From: Apostichopus californicus
Taxonomy: Eukaryota; Echinodermata; Holothuroidea; Aspidochirotida; Stichopodidae
DNA: 35,288 nt
Assembly (NCBI GenBank): GCA_020650975.1
Contig: JAIPMN010025056.1
Coordinates: 1 to 35,288 of the forward strand
Direction of reading: 5' to 3'
Shown here in pieces: positions 1-10,643 of the stretch. Both the position numbers and the translations under genes were made by a program. The stretch's first letter is position 1. Every line of letters begins with the position of its first letter. Under the pieces are notes generated by a model. The model had not been told where the DNA came from. It saw only the letters and a program-made list of their open reading frames with translations, and did no database searches.

Positions 1-82
1 TCTTTCTTCTCCTTTTTTTCTCTCCTCTTTTTCTTACCCGGGGGGCGCGCGCCCCCAACGCCCCCCCCTGGATACGCACCTG
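1..82. repeat. Pyrimidine tract and GC-rich end of a dispersed element
   Basis: Bases 1-37 are almost pure C/T. They are followed by a GC palindrome (about 40-56) and a run of eight C (61-68), ending in CTGGATACGCACCTG. Read on the minus strand this begins CAGGTGCGTATCCAGG and runs into G-rich sequence, a layout that looks like the terminus of a dispersed repeat cut by the window edge. The family is not identified. Confidence 0.4.
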
Positions 83-476
83 ATTTGGCACCCTGAATTT
101 TTAACGATCTACAAACAAATTATCCCACGGAGCAATGACACGTACTATTATATGCGGCGTCTTGTACAAGTGGCTTTCCGTTACAAGTCTTCGTTGTGAT
201 TGGTCTAACGTTAGCAAATCGATCACTGATCGAATTCAAAATGCCTAATGTAACCAGAATGAGATTGCGCAATCGCTGGTATATTTTGTTTGGTAGTATG
301 AACCGCGATTTATGTCAACAGTGTTGGATTGTTTTCTTTTATGTTACGCAATCCCCACGGAACATTAAAATTTAGCTTTGTCAATCCAATCACTTTCAAA
401 TTTAAGAGCGATTTATTTACAATTCATGAAACTGCTATGAAAAGACGACCAATCGATGTCCAGAAAAAAATAAAAC
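83..476 (+). promoter_or_regulatory. Upstream region of the Brambleberry-like gene
   Basis: This is the sequence before the first ATG. CCAAT pentamers occur at 386-390 and 449-453. I see no convincing TATA box or initiator, and the transcription start cannot be placed. It probably holds the 5' UTR and proximal promoter, inferred only from position. Confidence 0.3.
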
Positions 477-723
477 ATGATGTGTGATTCTTATACCAGT
501 AACAACATTTCGAGGCTAGGCTCTAATATGTTGTTGATAGTAATGGTAACAATATGCTTCGCGAAATCGGTGCAAACACAAGGAGATGGAAAATATCAGA
601 TGGGAAATAGTGACAAGCACAGGTTTGAAAGTGGACAGTCCCAGTTTGCTCTTATCAATAAAGAAAGCGAAAATCCACAGTATGGTACATGCTGGACAAC
701 TGCGTTAACAAAAGTTACAGAAG
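477..723 (+). CDS. bmb: Brambleberry-like coding exon 1
   Basis: Encodes residues 1-82 and the first base of codon 83: the N-terminus, the signal peptide MLLIVMVTICFAKS and the first family cysteine (GTCWTTAL, Cys72). The donor is GTAAGT at 724, phase 1. The reading frame runs on into the intron to 803, so the exon end is set by the donor and the fit to exon 2. Confidence 0.82.
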
Positions 724-3700
724 GTAAGTGTATTTGTGGTCGTATACCTTCCTGCCTAATTCTAGCTATTATTGTTTATTATTATTACAATAATCTTTTC
801 TGAGGATTAAAAGACAGATGTTTTCCCAAATATTAAAGGTCTGCTGTATAGACCCCAAGTAAAGCATGCTATCAGGGAAAAGTTTCTTGAGATTTACGTA
901 ATCGACCTGCCTTGGTTGTAAAATGACCTCTTTTTTACCACTGAGTATATGCAAACCCCTGCCACATATTTGTTCTTGTATCAGGGTCTTTGTGTGAACG
1001 CTGTATGAAAATCTACACTGTAGACATGAACATATTTGCACACAGTGTTTACACAAAGAGCCTAACATGGTGTTAAGCTATGCAGGCTATCTGAAGAGCC
1101 TGAGGTCGATTTACGACCGTGTCAAGTCGATTACGTATCACAAAACTTTCCTACATATAGCATGCTATAATTGGAGCAAATAAAGCAGATCTTTAGTTAA
1201 TTGCTGTAAAGCAAATTGCAAGGTATCAAAACAAATGATACTAAGGTCATCTGCAGGGAGAAGAGTTGAAAATATGTAAAGATTGTCAACAAGAACAAAT
1301 TTTAGAAGTGTCTTTCTGTTGCTATTGTTCAAAGCTCAACCAAGTTAATGTACAATTTAAAAACTGTATGAACCCTCAATGATGGTGAAGTCCCACAGTA
1401 TTAATATCAAGTACACCATGTATTCCTTCAGTCAGTGACATGTTTAAGTGAATAAAATGTTATTAAATATTGGAAAATTGTGCTCAATTGCAGGTAGTAT
1501 CCTCTTTATTGAGTGTTTTCTAGGTTTTTTTTTGCTCCAAACTGAACATTGTAGCACATTTAGACATCCTTTGGTGAAATCTTTGTAGATCTCACAACTT
1601 TGAACTCTTTTCTTGGCCAGTTGATCATAGGTCCGTATCAAAGAAAATGTGTCCGGGGCTGGTTTCATCGACGTTCGCCACTGCCTTCCTCAACCTCCTT
1701 CTGCAATTATCTAATAACAAAGTTTGTATATTTGTTTGTAAGAAGATCCGTAGTGTCTTTCCTTTATTTCCTTTTATCACTCTTTTCCACCTCATTATAG
1801 AAAATATATTCTATACAATTTAATTACACATTTTCTACCTGCCTCTCTAGGATGTAAAAAGCTGACCGATGATGAACAGAGTAGAATGGCCATTGCTCTT
1901 ACCAATTGTCATCTGGAGAAGGCAGGATTCACGACTTTATATCCGTGTTCGGAAGACCAGTCTATCAGCAGCTGTCTCTCTCCCATGCAGACAGATTTAG
2001 CTGCATTTAATGCTTACACAGAATTCTTTACCCACTCCCAAAACATCTGCTTCTTTCTTCAAAGCCAAGTTTGGCATGAGAAGACAGAGGAGACCGTCTC
2101 AAAGTTAGCCAAGAGCTCCGAAGTAGTCGCCGACCAACTGGAGGTCACCAGTCACCTGCAATCAGAAATGATGGAGAAACAAACTGCCTCCATGCAGAAC
2201 CAAGAAGTCATCTTGCAGAATGAAAAATACCTCAGAGAGACCTTGAAGTTGTCAGCCGACAGTGTTCGAGATATTTTCGATGAGATGAAGAGCAGTACAA
2301 GTCAACAACATCTCCTTTTCGATAAGACTTTTGAGAGAATAAACGTGATCCAGAGACTGATCCTGGGAGAATTTAGTTGGATTCAGTCTTTGTTATTCTA
2401 CGTGGCTGCTATCTTAATCGTTTATATCGCGACGTCTGCCCCTCGGTCGGCGGGAGCTCGGCTGTGGATGTTTGGGGTTGTCTTACTGAGCTGGGTTATG
2501 GAGAGGGCACTATTCAGCTGGAGTGAGAGTGAAAACGAAGTAAGTTTCCCAGTTCCCACGAAAATTTGTAATTTGTGTTAAATATGAGAACATAAGTGTG
2601 TCAATAATTTTGATACAATATACCCGATGTCTTACAGTAACTGGCATGTTTGTAATTTTGTATTAATGCATGTTTGCAGTTTATCTCTGTTTAAGTCCAA
2701 AGGTTATTATTGGTATTGTCATAAAAAAATTATCATGCAAGAAAACGAATAAAGGTTCAAACCATTTCGTAATATTCCTGAAGGTTTGAGAAATTAAGGC
2801 GGCATGTTGAATTAAAGTTACATCTCAGTGATGGAAAATGCTTCAATCGTATGCATTAAAAAGGCTTGTTTAAATTTAGCTTAGTGAATCCCTAGGGTTA
2901 GGAATGCTGCAGCAGGACATTGAAATCCTATCCATATAATGATTGTGGATGAACACCAGCTTACTTGTATCAAGTTTCCCTTTTTCGAATACGAGTGACC
3001 GTGCTTTCACTTATACTGATGGTCAAAATAAGCTCAGTGAAGTAAACCAGTTTGCTACACAGTTCCAATTATTTATGTACGTTTCAAATTATTTAACGTT
3101 TGCCAGTTTGTGACCAACTATAAATTGGCAAGATATGGAACATGCTGGTACGGTTCAAAATGGTTATTTCATTTATCAATTTTTTTTCTGGGAAATATTT
3201 ATCCATTATGGCATAATGAAATGTTGAGTAAGCATAATATTTTTCATCTTCCCTGCCACATCAGTATATTATAAAGAACAAAATAAAAAGACCTGAAGAC
3301 TGCTATCCAAATGTAAGCGCTGCATTGTTCCATGTGTTGTACATTTTAATATGTACAACCCATTAAAATTTGACTGTCAGCAACATATTATAGTTGGTTT
3401 TATTCATTTAGAAAATAATAATAATATAAGAATTTGTAAAGCACTTTATCCAGTTGAAAAAAAACTGCTCAAAGTACACAAAATGGACACAACAGTTATC
3501 AAACAAATGGATACGCATTCATGAATAATATTTTTTTTCCATTCATGAATAATAGCACACTTATGTTAAAGTTGAGATCTCTTCCTTCTCACACCCTCCA
3601 GGAAACTATTTACCGAAACTTGTGGCTTTGCCGGAAGATCAGTAGCACCGTGGCCTTTGTCATTTTATTGGGTTTTGTCTACTATTATGAAGACTACAAT

Positions 3701-6700
3701 CAGCTGAATCATAAATTACTGGTTGAACTTCATGAAAAAGTTGGTAAGGGAGTACTTCTCGTCAAAATATTCCAAAATTATTGTACAGCATTTTGTTATG
3801 AATGACCTAAATCCAAGTACATGCTTTGCATTTGTCCTCAAAACCTTATGTTGGATGTTTTGATCGTAGCCTTGTTTCTGCATCCTATGAATATGCAGTT
3901 TAAGTTAAAAGCAGAATCGTGAATCTGCATTAATCCTGCATTCTCATAAACTGTTGTAGCTTCATCTTTTAGATAAAACTTAATAATAATAATATAATAA
4001 TAATAATAAAATAGTACTCATATAGCGCGTTCATCAGCAACGCTGCTTGAAGCGCTTTTCAGGAAATGAAACAATTAATATATACAGGAAAGTGGAAACA
4101 TTTAAAATACAGGAAACAGTCAAAAGCAAATAGTATATACAAAAATATCCCCTTACTTACTCATATAGGGTTGCTACATGTATTAGGCAATTATTAGCTC
4201 TGTCTACAGTAATTATTTGTTAGTCTGTTCAAACCATAATATTCTTTTTGCCTTTCACAATTAGGTAATGTTGTCAACAGACAAATCGCTACGGATGAAA
4301 CCAACTTTTCACCGCTTCCTGGAAAGTCCTTGCCAGCTGTGAAAGGTTTGCAAACTGCCATCTTTTATGTAAATAGTTTGGAAAAGGAAAAACCTCTTGA
4401 AATCTTCAAGGTGTCCACTATCATTGATGACCTAGAACTCTCATCATATCATTTCTGTTGCATTGTGGGAATGCAAATGTGATGAATAATTGTTGGTTTA
4501 TAAATATAAAACTACAAGGGATCTCTCCATATTCCCACCCTTACCCTGGAAACACTAAATGCATTTTATAAAGGAAAACAGTGAATTTCTGATTACTTAT
4601 AAAAATATATATAGATATAAACAAACAAATGTTTTTGTTTTGGGGATCTGTAGGACATACTTGTAGGACATACTATGGAGTGTTAGCTCAGTGGTTAACC
4701 CAGGTGCCTTTCAATCATAGGGTCCAGAGTTTGAATCACTCCAGATTAATGTGTGGCGTCCAGTTACAGAGTTGTTGACAATTGACAATTTATAATTATG
4801 GACGTTAAATATGAATCTAAGAGACTGACTTCGGTCAGCTTGCGGCTTTGATAAGCCAATGAGGCTTCTTTGCAAGTTCCTGGATCTAAAATACATACAT
4901 ACATACACACATACATACATCAAGTTCAACACAAGAGTTTTACAAGCTCAGTATGTTGTCCATTTGGCTAATGTTTAAATTCAATATTTGACCAAACCAT
5001 ATTGGTTCACTAACTGTTTGGTGACTTTCTGGACGTAAGTAAAATATATGCAGTTGGTGTTGGTGTTGGTGTGATGTATATGTGTGTGACTACCATGGTT
5101 GCAAAAATGATATCTCAAAAGGTCGATGATGTTATTACTCCAACTTTGGCTTATGGATTCCTCATTATAAGTACAAGTTCCCTGATGTGCTTGGATAGCA
5201 AAGTTTTTTTTTTTACTCACCTGAAATAAAATTGAGACATCATACTTATTAATAATGATTAAAAATGGCAGCTTTTTCTTACATCATTTTCTACCTCCTC
5301 TGGTTATGACTAGGATCAGCTATGATTTATGATTTCATTCACCAAGAAATTGGTTCACAAAAGTATTGATATCATGTGCATTGTTTTGTGTTCATTGTCT
5401 TATTCTTCCTCTCTCTATCCAATCAGGTCCCTCGTCACTATCTGCAATAACATCGCCATACCAAGAGGATCGTGACATCACATACATGCCAAATCAATCT
5501 GACTACAGCAGCGACTCGGACACGGAGAGCTACGTTAGCGCCTTACCCGGCAGCCGCAGACCTAGCCGTCCGACGACACCGGTCATCCTGGATTCAGGTG
5601 TACCCATATTGAATGCCTCTTCTTTTAACAGATCTGAAATGGGTTCGTATGTGATTATTTTGCTTTCGTTGGTAAATGGTATCATCTGACTTCCCGATTA
5701 TTACTCAGAATAACAATTCCTGCAGTGTAAAAGTAGAGTCGAATCATTATCAGCGATTTTCGTGACACAGGTTGACTGTATTATTTCTGTATTATTCTCG
5801 GCCTTTTGGCTAAGATCATGTGTAATATCTGTTCCCCTTTGAGGGGAATGGTGATGCACACCCCACGATGATCACACAGTCACAGTCCTGATGCAAGGGG
5901 ACTGGGGTTGAGAGAGGATCAGTCCTTCGGTAGTTTGGTTTTCGGTGACTTTTCTTAAAAATTATTTCCGAGCAGGGGGGGGGGGGGGGGGGGGTATAGT
6001 GGGGAGTTGACAAACCTGTTAGAGTCACCTCAGTTTTAAATTTTTTGACTCAAGTCATGTCTTGTTATAATACTGGCAAGTAATCAAACTTGGGCACTTC
6101 CTCATGATGGTCTCACAAAGCCAAGGTTAATGAGTGAGTCAACCTCTTGATTGTCTCACAAAGCCAAGGTTAATGAGTGAGTCAACCTCTTGATTGTCTC
6201 ACAAGGCCAAGGTTAATGAGTGAGTATTTAATTAGTTTTGATCCTCGACTGTTTTATCACCTGGAAACTTTTCATATTAGATTTAATCACATGTAAACAG
6301 TATTTGAAAATTTCAAGCTTTATTATTTTTACTTCATTACTTGGAACTTTACAAGTCAAGCTAATGGACCACATTGTGTCAGGAATAACATTGAAGAAGT
6401 AAACTAAACTCTTTTTTAGAAGTCATGTAACAGAAACTTCCAGATCAATGCAAGGAATGTTCAATGAAATTATTTTTTGTCCACTGTAGCTGCATCAGTC
6501 ATTGAAACATTTGAGAAAAAAATATAATAAGAAAATACAAAACAAGAAGAAGTTACATCTAATTTTTGAATTTTTTATCACACACAATTTCTCTTTGGCA
6601 TTTAATCTTGCAGATATGAGTAAACTGACCTTTACATCTCCACATGGGGAGATTTCTGTGACTGTCAAGAAGAGAGGGCGGCCAAAGGGAAGCAAGAACA

Positions 6701-7484
6701 ACACATCACGCAACTCAACACCTTTTACAGTGAGTATTGGAGAACTGTGTAAAAATCAACTAAGTACAAAACCAAATGAAAGGTTTTCCTAAATGTATAT
6801 TTCTCTGTCACTCACTCATTCCTCAGAATACTTGATAAATAGACATTGAATGACCAGCCAAACACCCCTCCCCACCCCCACCTCACCCCCTTAAAGGAAC
6901 ATGAATGAAAATCATGTGGAAAGCTCCTAAACTTGTTATCTTAACAGAGTTTTATTAACGCTGGACACTGATCAGTACAACATTCAAATGTACTGTCCTG
7001 TAAACATTGTGTGTGCTTATCTAAATCTCCCTTAACAGTTCATATTTCATATTCACAAAATCAATTAAAATCAATGATACTCATTCATCATATCTGTTGG
7101 GTATTATTTCCACATGGATAAACAGAATGTGAAATTTTGTTGGAGGCTTCATTGCAAATAATGCTGACTGGATATCCTTCTTCAACTTCAAGGGGGACTG
7201 TTTTTAGTTTGCTAAAGAAGAATACGGTTTAATGTGTTTTAGTCTTTTTTTCTTGCAGATAAATAAACAAAAACAAATATTAAATGCACGTTACGTAAGT
7301 GTATAGTCTTTGTTTTCTTTCTCAGTCTCCTTCTGGTAAATCACCTTACAACCTGAGAAGAAGAAGTCAAAACCCATCACCAAATCCGCTCCTTGATCGA
7401 GAGACGGTTGAAACATTCATCAAAACAGTAGAGGGAAAGGGGAAGAAACGTCTGTCTTCGGCAAGAATTAAGGAAATTGAATAA
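477..7484 (+). CDS. bmb: Brambleberry (KAR5/GEX1 family) nuclear-envelope fusion protein, 7 coding exons
   Basis: Joining 477-723, 1851-2539, 3602-3743, 4265-4345, 5427-5642, 6614-6729 and 7326-7484 gives 1650 nt with no internal stop: 549 residues. All introns are GT-AG and all phases agree. Seen in order: hydrophobic signal peptide (about 18-28); Cys at 72, 84, 102, 115, 124 and 149, including a TNCHLEKAG segment; a Q/E-rich coiled coil (about 155-255); membrane segments near 260-279, 286-304 and 325-341; a Ser/Asp-rich linker; an AT-hook (478-486); basic YNLRRR (505-510). The TNCHLE and YTEFFTH blocks, Cys spacing and multi-pass layout match the family, whose members act in fusion of nuclear membranes (yeast Kar5 in karyogamy, plant GEX1, zebrafish Brambleberry in pronuclear and karyomere fusion). 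The luminal side of the Cys-rich domain is inferred from the family. Start chosen at the first of two adjacent ATGs, with A at -3. Germline or egg expression is expected but not visible. Confidence 0.85.
724..1850 (+). other. Brambleberry-like intron 1
   Basis: A 1127-bp AT-rich phase-1 intron between donor GTAAGT (724) and acceptor TCTCTAG (ends 1850). No gene, tandem repeat or recognisable mobile element is seen in it. Confidence 0.7.
1851..2539 (+). CDS. bmb: Brambleberry-like coding exon 2 (cysteine-rich domain, coiled coil, first two membrane segments)
   Basis: Encodes residues 83-312, the diagnostic part of the protein. It starts GCKKLTDDEQSRMA, then TNCHLEKAG, YPC, SSC, AYTEFFTH and ICFFLQ, then a long heptad-rich segment, then hydrophobic blocks LLFYVAAILIVYIAT and LWMFGVVLLSWVM. 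The acceptor is GCCTCTCTAG, ending at 1850. The donor is GTAAGT at 2540, phase 0. Confidence 0.88.
2881..2995 (-). repeat. 5'-truncated copy of the 24.3-24.8 kb SINE family
   Basis: On the + strand, GTGGATGAACACCAGCTTA and the following CAAG...CCCTTTTTCGA match 24381-24420 (GTGGATGAACACCGGCTTA ... CTCTTTTCGA), with similar spacing on both sides. The 24-kb copy runs on the minus strand from a tRNA-like head, so this would be a 3'-end fragment without a head, lying in intron 2. Confidence 0.5.
3414..3480. repeat. AAT-tailed dispersed repeat, copy 1
   Basis: An AATAATAAT run is followed by a segment with two related halves (GTAAAGCACTTT ... TGCTCAAAGTAC). The copy at 3981-4066 has the same plan (AAT run, TATAGCGCGTT ... 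TGCTTGAAGCGCTTT). The shared layout suggests one family. The name is unknown. Confidence 0.4.
3602..3743 (+). CDS. bmb: Brambleberry-like coding exon 3 (third membrane segment)
   Basis: Encodes residues 313-359 and one base of codon 360: ETIYRNLWLCRK followed by the hydrophobic run ISSTVAFVILLGFVYYY. The acceptor CCTCCAG ends at 3601 and the donor is GTAAGG at 3744, phase 1. Confidence 0.82.
3981..4066. repeat. AAT microsatellite and AAT-tailed dispersed repeat, copy 2
   Basis: About 30 bases of AAT/AATAT units precede ACTCATATAGCGCGTT and GCTTGAAGCGCTTTTC. The two GCGC-containing halves are imperfectly inverted. Compare the copy at 3414-3480. It lies in intron 3. Confidence 0.45.
4265..4345 (+). 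CDS. bmb: Brambleberry-like coding exon 4
   Basis: A short 81-bp symmetric exon (phase 1 to 1) encoding residues 360-386, beginning NVVNRQIATDETNFSPL. The acceptor CACAATTAG ends at 4264 and the donor is GTTTGC at 4346. It was found by phase and splice sites and is too short to stand out as an open frame. Because it is symmetric, it could be skipped without a frameshift. Confidence 0.7.
4677..4920 (+). repeat. tRNA-headed SINE, copy 1
   Basis: The head GGAGTGTTAGCTCAGTGG has a pol III A-box, and AGTTTGAATCACT at about 4728-4740 is a B-box. The body (AGAGACTGACTTCGGTCAG, GGCTTTGATAAGCC, GAGGCTTC) is shared with 22822-23051, and the element ends in a CATA-repeat tail. It lies in intron 4. This is a retroposon, not a working tRNA: the head flows straight into the SINE body. 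Confidence 0.85.
4888..4920. repeat. CATA tetranucleotide tail
   Basis: ATACATAC units with one ACAC interruption form the 3' tail of the adjacent SINE. Confidence 0.7.
5427..5642 (+). CDS. bmb: Brambleberry-like coding exon 5 (Ser/Asp-rich linker)
   Basis: Encodes residues 388-458 and flanking split codons: SDYSSDSDTESYVSALPG, then SRRPSRPTTPVIL. The segment is acidic and serine-rich, then basic and Pro-rich, with no known domain. The acceptor CCAATCAG ends at 5426. The donor needed for frame is the weak GTTCGT at 5643 (phase 1). A better-looking GTATGT lies four bases downstream at 5647 but would break the frame in exon 6. Confidence 0.72.
5795..5961 (+). repeat. U2-snRNA-headed SINE, copy A
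   Basis: The first 40 bases match the 5' end of U2 snRNA (CTCGGCCTTTTGGCTAAG, then TGTAATATCTGTT). After that the sequence leaves U2 and instead shares a body of about 120 bp with 28293-28489 on the other strand (GGTGATGCACACC, GATGATCACACAGTCACAG, GTTTGGTTTTCG). It ends TTTTCTTAAAAA. The U2 branch-site recognition hexamer is mutated here (GTAATA for GTAGTA). Direct ATTATT on both sides may be a short target duplication. It lies in intron 5. Confidence 0.75.
5975..5994. repeat. Run of 20 G
   Basis: Twenty consecutive G, the longest homopolymer of its kind in the window, just 3' of the U2-headed SINE inside intron 5. Its length is likely unreliable in any assembly. Confidence 0.9.
6111..6226. 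repeat. 43-bp minisatellite, about 2.7 copies
   Basis: Units start at 6111, 6154 and 6197, each beginning TCTCACAA and containing CCAAGGTTAATGAGTGAGT. The first two units are identical over 43 bases. The third has AGG for AAG and is cut short. It lies in intron 5. Confidence 0.92.
6614..6729 (+). CDS. bmb: Brambleberry-like coding exon 6 (AT-hook)
   Basis: Encodes residues 460-497 and completes codon 459. It contains KKRGRPKGSKNNTSR, an AT-hook core (RGRP flanked by basic residues) that would bind the minor groove of AT-rich DNA. The acceptor CTTGCAG ends at 6613 and the donor is GTGAGT at 6730, phase 0. The open frame extends upstream to 6502, but the acceptor and phase fix the start at 6614. 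Confidence 0.78.
7326..7484 (+). CDS. bmb: Brambleberry-like coding exon 7 (C-terminus)
   Basis: Encodes residues 498-549 and the stop TAA (7482-7484). It begins SPSGKSPYNLRRRSQ and ends KRLSSARIKEIE. The basic clusters could act as a nuclear localisation signal. The acceptor TTTCTCAG ends at 7325, phase 0. Confidence 0.78.
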   Translation, partial: SPSGKSPYNLRRRSQNPSPNPLLDRETVETFIKTVEGKGKKRLSSARIKEIE

Positions 7485-7844
7485 AAATGTAAAGATCACA
7501 AAGAGAGGAAATCGTTAACAGAAATTGCTAATCTTTGGCAAAAAGCCTGTATAGGTGTTAGGTTAATGGTTGGCAATCTGATGATTTAATCCTAGCAGAA
7601 TATTATTCTAAAAGCAAACTTAAATCTTCTTGGGCCATTTTTCTTCTCTTTCTTCTTGAGGCCAAATGACATTTAAGGTCACCAGAGGTCAGAGAACGAA
7701 GAAACTCAAGAACTGGGTTACTCCAATTTTAAGGACTTACAATCCTCATTTGTTGTCCTACCTTTGGAACTTCTTCAAATGCAAACTTGGTTTTGGAAAT
7801 AAGATCCTGCTAGGATCAAAACATCAGGTTCTCTGGTTTTATTT

Positions 7845-7850
7845 AATAAA
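7845..7850 (+). promoter_or_regulatory. Candidate polyadenylation signal of the Brambleberry-like gene
   Basis: AATAAA lies 361 bases after the stop codon. No transcript evidence is available, so cleavage here is an inference. Confidence 0.45.
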
Positions 7851-7870
7851 AGTGAAAGATGAAAGTGTAA

Positions 7871-10643
7871 CAAATGGTGTTGGTATTCAATAATTTGGTT
7901 TAAGGAAGGATCTGTAACTTTCACGGAATAAGTATGTTTGTTTATTCCATTACATTTGCATCCATATGCATCATAGTTATTACAGGACTATTTTAATTCG
8001 TTTGTTTGGTATTCATCAGCAATTTTAACCAATCCTAAAAAATATTCTTCAAATTAACATCATGTTAGGCTTCTTTTTTTCAGCCAAAGAAATTCAATCA
8101 TCAATTAAGCAATTAAGCGAATCAATATTCAATTTTTTTTTAAAACTTGACGAAAGTCCAACTAATGACCTCAGTTATTGAAGGAATTTAGTTAGAAATA
8201 ATATTACAAAATTGAGCATAAGCAACTAAAAAAAAGTTGTCTTTTGACTCAAGTTAAGTTATTTGGAGGTCATTTCATTGTTAGAGGTATTACAGCACTC
8301 CATGTTTCACTTTCTCAAATATTCCTATCATGCCTTTTGTTGATTTATACATATAAAATATATATGGATTTTTAATTAAATGTCTTTTTGAAATTTATAC
8401 TTACAAATTATGACCAAAATAACAAAAATTATTTTCATCATTTTGGACAACGAAAAGCATCAATTTTAATTGTAATGCTGTAGAGAAAAGTATAACAATT
8501 AATGCATTGAACAAGTGACCATTGTGTAGACTTGTGTATATGAATTGACATAGTAATAATAATGCAAGAGTCATAATGTAGAAATAGATTGAAAGAGGGA
8601 ATGTTGGGAGGGCAAGTGGAAATTAATTGAAATGTAGACACAAATTTAAGAGAGTCAGTATTGAGGAAAAAAATATAAATAGACATTTGGATTGAAAGAG
8701 TGAATAACTTACTTAACATCATAATGTTGAGTATTGTATTCAACATATAAACAAACATGCAGATTGAAAGAATGAACATTTATTCAACCTGGTCATTCAC
8801 AGATTGAAAACGTACTCAACATTCTTCACATGTTTTTTACTAATGTTAAACTTAGAGAAAAAGTGCTCAATATGGAATTTATTGGAATTGCATTTGTGAC
8901 ATGTCTCTCCTGTTTTCCGTTTTGCCCTTTCAGACAGTCCTTTTATTGAATACAATATCTTGAATTTAAAAGAAATAGATATATGTATAAATTTCTGAAT
9001 TTATCTCTAGATGGTCAAATAAGATAAAAAATAACAATATATGCCACAATGACATGTATTGCGATTATCCTATTACCATGTCTGTCCAATAAAATAACAT
9101 TGTCACTGAAATTAGCATTAATACTGTGTAATAAGGAAGTAGTAAAGATGATAGGTGGACCGGGAAGGGGGAAATGTATTACAATTTTTTTTTTCTTTTC
9201 TTTTCTGTGATGTCTGGGTTTGGAAACTACAAAAAAAGCACATGATAGTGTATCTTCATATCTAGTATGTGGATCCACCTCACTGAATGTAGAATTGTTT
9301 TGGTTTTTTTTTGGGGGGGGGAGGGGGGGAGGGGGAATGAGGTGGAAGTCAAATATTATTTGAGGTCAGAAGAGGTCAAAGTCTGCATACCTCTTAAACT
9401 TGATGACAAACCCAGTATGTTGCCTAACCATAAGGACTTACCTTAAGGACCTCATGCCTTTACTTATGCCTTACCTTACTTAGGACCTTACCTTATGGAC
9501 CTTACCAAGGGACTTACCCTAGGAAGTATGTTCTTATTTCTGTAGATGTCAAATGTCAGTAGAGTTAAATTTTTGAAAACATTTTCTGACATTCATTATA
9601 GGCAGTGTTACATTTAATGTTTTAGTATAACATATGGTAATGGGTCACAAAGACCTACTTATCTACTGGTGCCAGTACTGCAGCTGTCATATAATGTAAT
9701 AAAATGTACTTGTTATTCTTGAAAAGAAAAATATAATAAATTTGGTAATCATTTCTTAAATCATATTTGGATAAAATTATTTTCTTTAAGAGAAATCAAA
9801 AAAGATTAATGTTATTGAAAATTAAAGCTATAGCCGCTTATGTATATATATTTTTTAAAAAGACATATATTCTCACTTCTCTTTATGCTCCCTAAGCCAC
9901 GCTAACCCCCACCCACACGATTCCATGTCAACCCTACCGAGGGAATCAATTTTAAAAATTTGCATAACAATTTTGAGGGCTCTGCTCTTTTGTCTTTTAT
10001 ATAATACAGTTGTTCCTCTGTACAAAACCTGCTATACATCTTTGCACCATCATGTATAGCAATTTCCTCATTTTGCATAGCATAGCATTTTGCAATGCGA
10101 TACCGGGTAAATTATTCCTTGCGACCCTTACCAGCCTTCACTATGTAGAGTTCGAGACATTGGAAGTTGTTCACCACCTAAGAATTAGTTTAATGCGCAC
10201 TGTAGTAACTTGAAGAGAAAGAATGAACGTTATGAAGAATGGTATACATTCCGCTAACTCTTCACACTCACTGAAACTGCTGGTCACTTTATCATGTATT
10301 TCTTTTCCAATATTTGTTTCCATTCTCGAATTAGTTGAAGTCCACGTATTATATTGCTACTTGCGTGAATCCTGTCCCCCAGGCTTTCACTTCTTCCCCG
10401 ACATCATCTGCCCTCTCTTCCTCCTCCCGCTCCCATTCCTCCCCTCTCCATCTCCGTTTATGACGGAATGGCTATTACTTTACGTTTTGGTGCAGACAGG
10501 CATAAAGAATCGTAGCTCTCGTTCCAACCTCCATGTTCCAACTGGTACAAGATAAACATGTCATTATCTCTTATCATGGAGCTATACTACGGAAAGTACC
10601 AGCTCTATGATCTTTCTACTACAGTAATATTAAATTCGAGGAT
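7871..10643. other. Intergenic DNA without recognisable gene
   Basis: AT-rich sequence with no supported coding region. Four loose GATTGAAA-containing units occur between about 8586 and 8811. A T/G-rich stretch lies at 9302-9336. A degenerate tandem repeat at 9428-9522 is listed separately. Open frames here are short and show no family signature. Confidence 0.6.
9428..9522. repeat. Degenerate short tandem repeat (GGACCTTACCTTA-like)
   Basis: Units resembling AGGACTTACCTTA recur about every 12-20 bases with many substitutions. Boundaries are approximate. Confidence 0.6.

Noticed and set aside
5795-5961. Functional U2 spliceosomal RNA gene
   Set aside because: Only the first 40 bases are U2-like. 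Stem-loop IIa, the Sm site and the 3' domain are missing, the branch-site hexamer is mutated, and the body is shared with a copy that has a target duplication.
10223-10555. 110-codon open frame on the + strand
   Set aside because: Low-complexity Pro/Ser/Phe/Leu composition from a C/T-rich stretch, with no domain or splice context.
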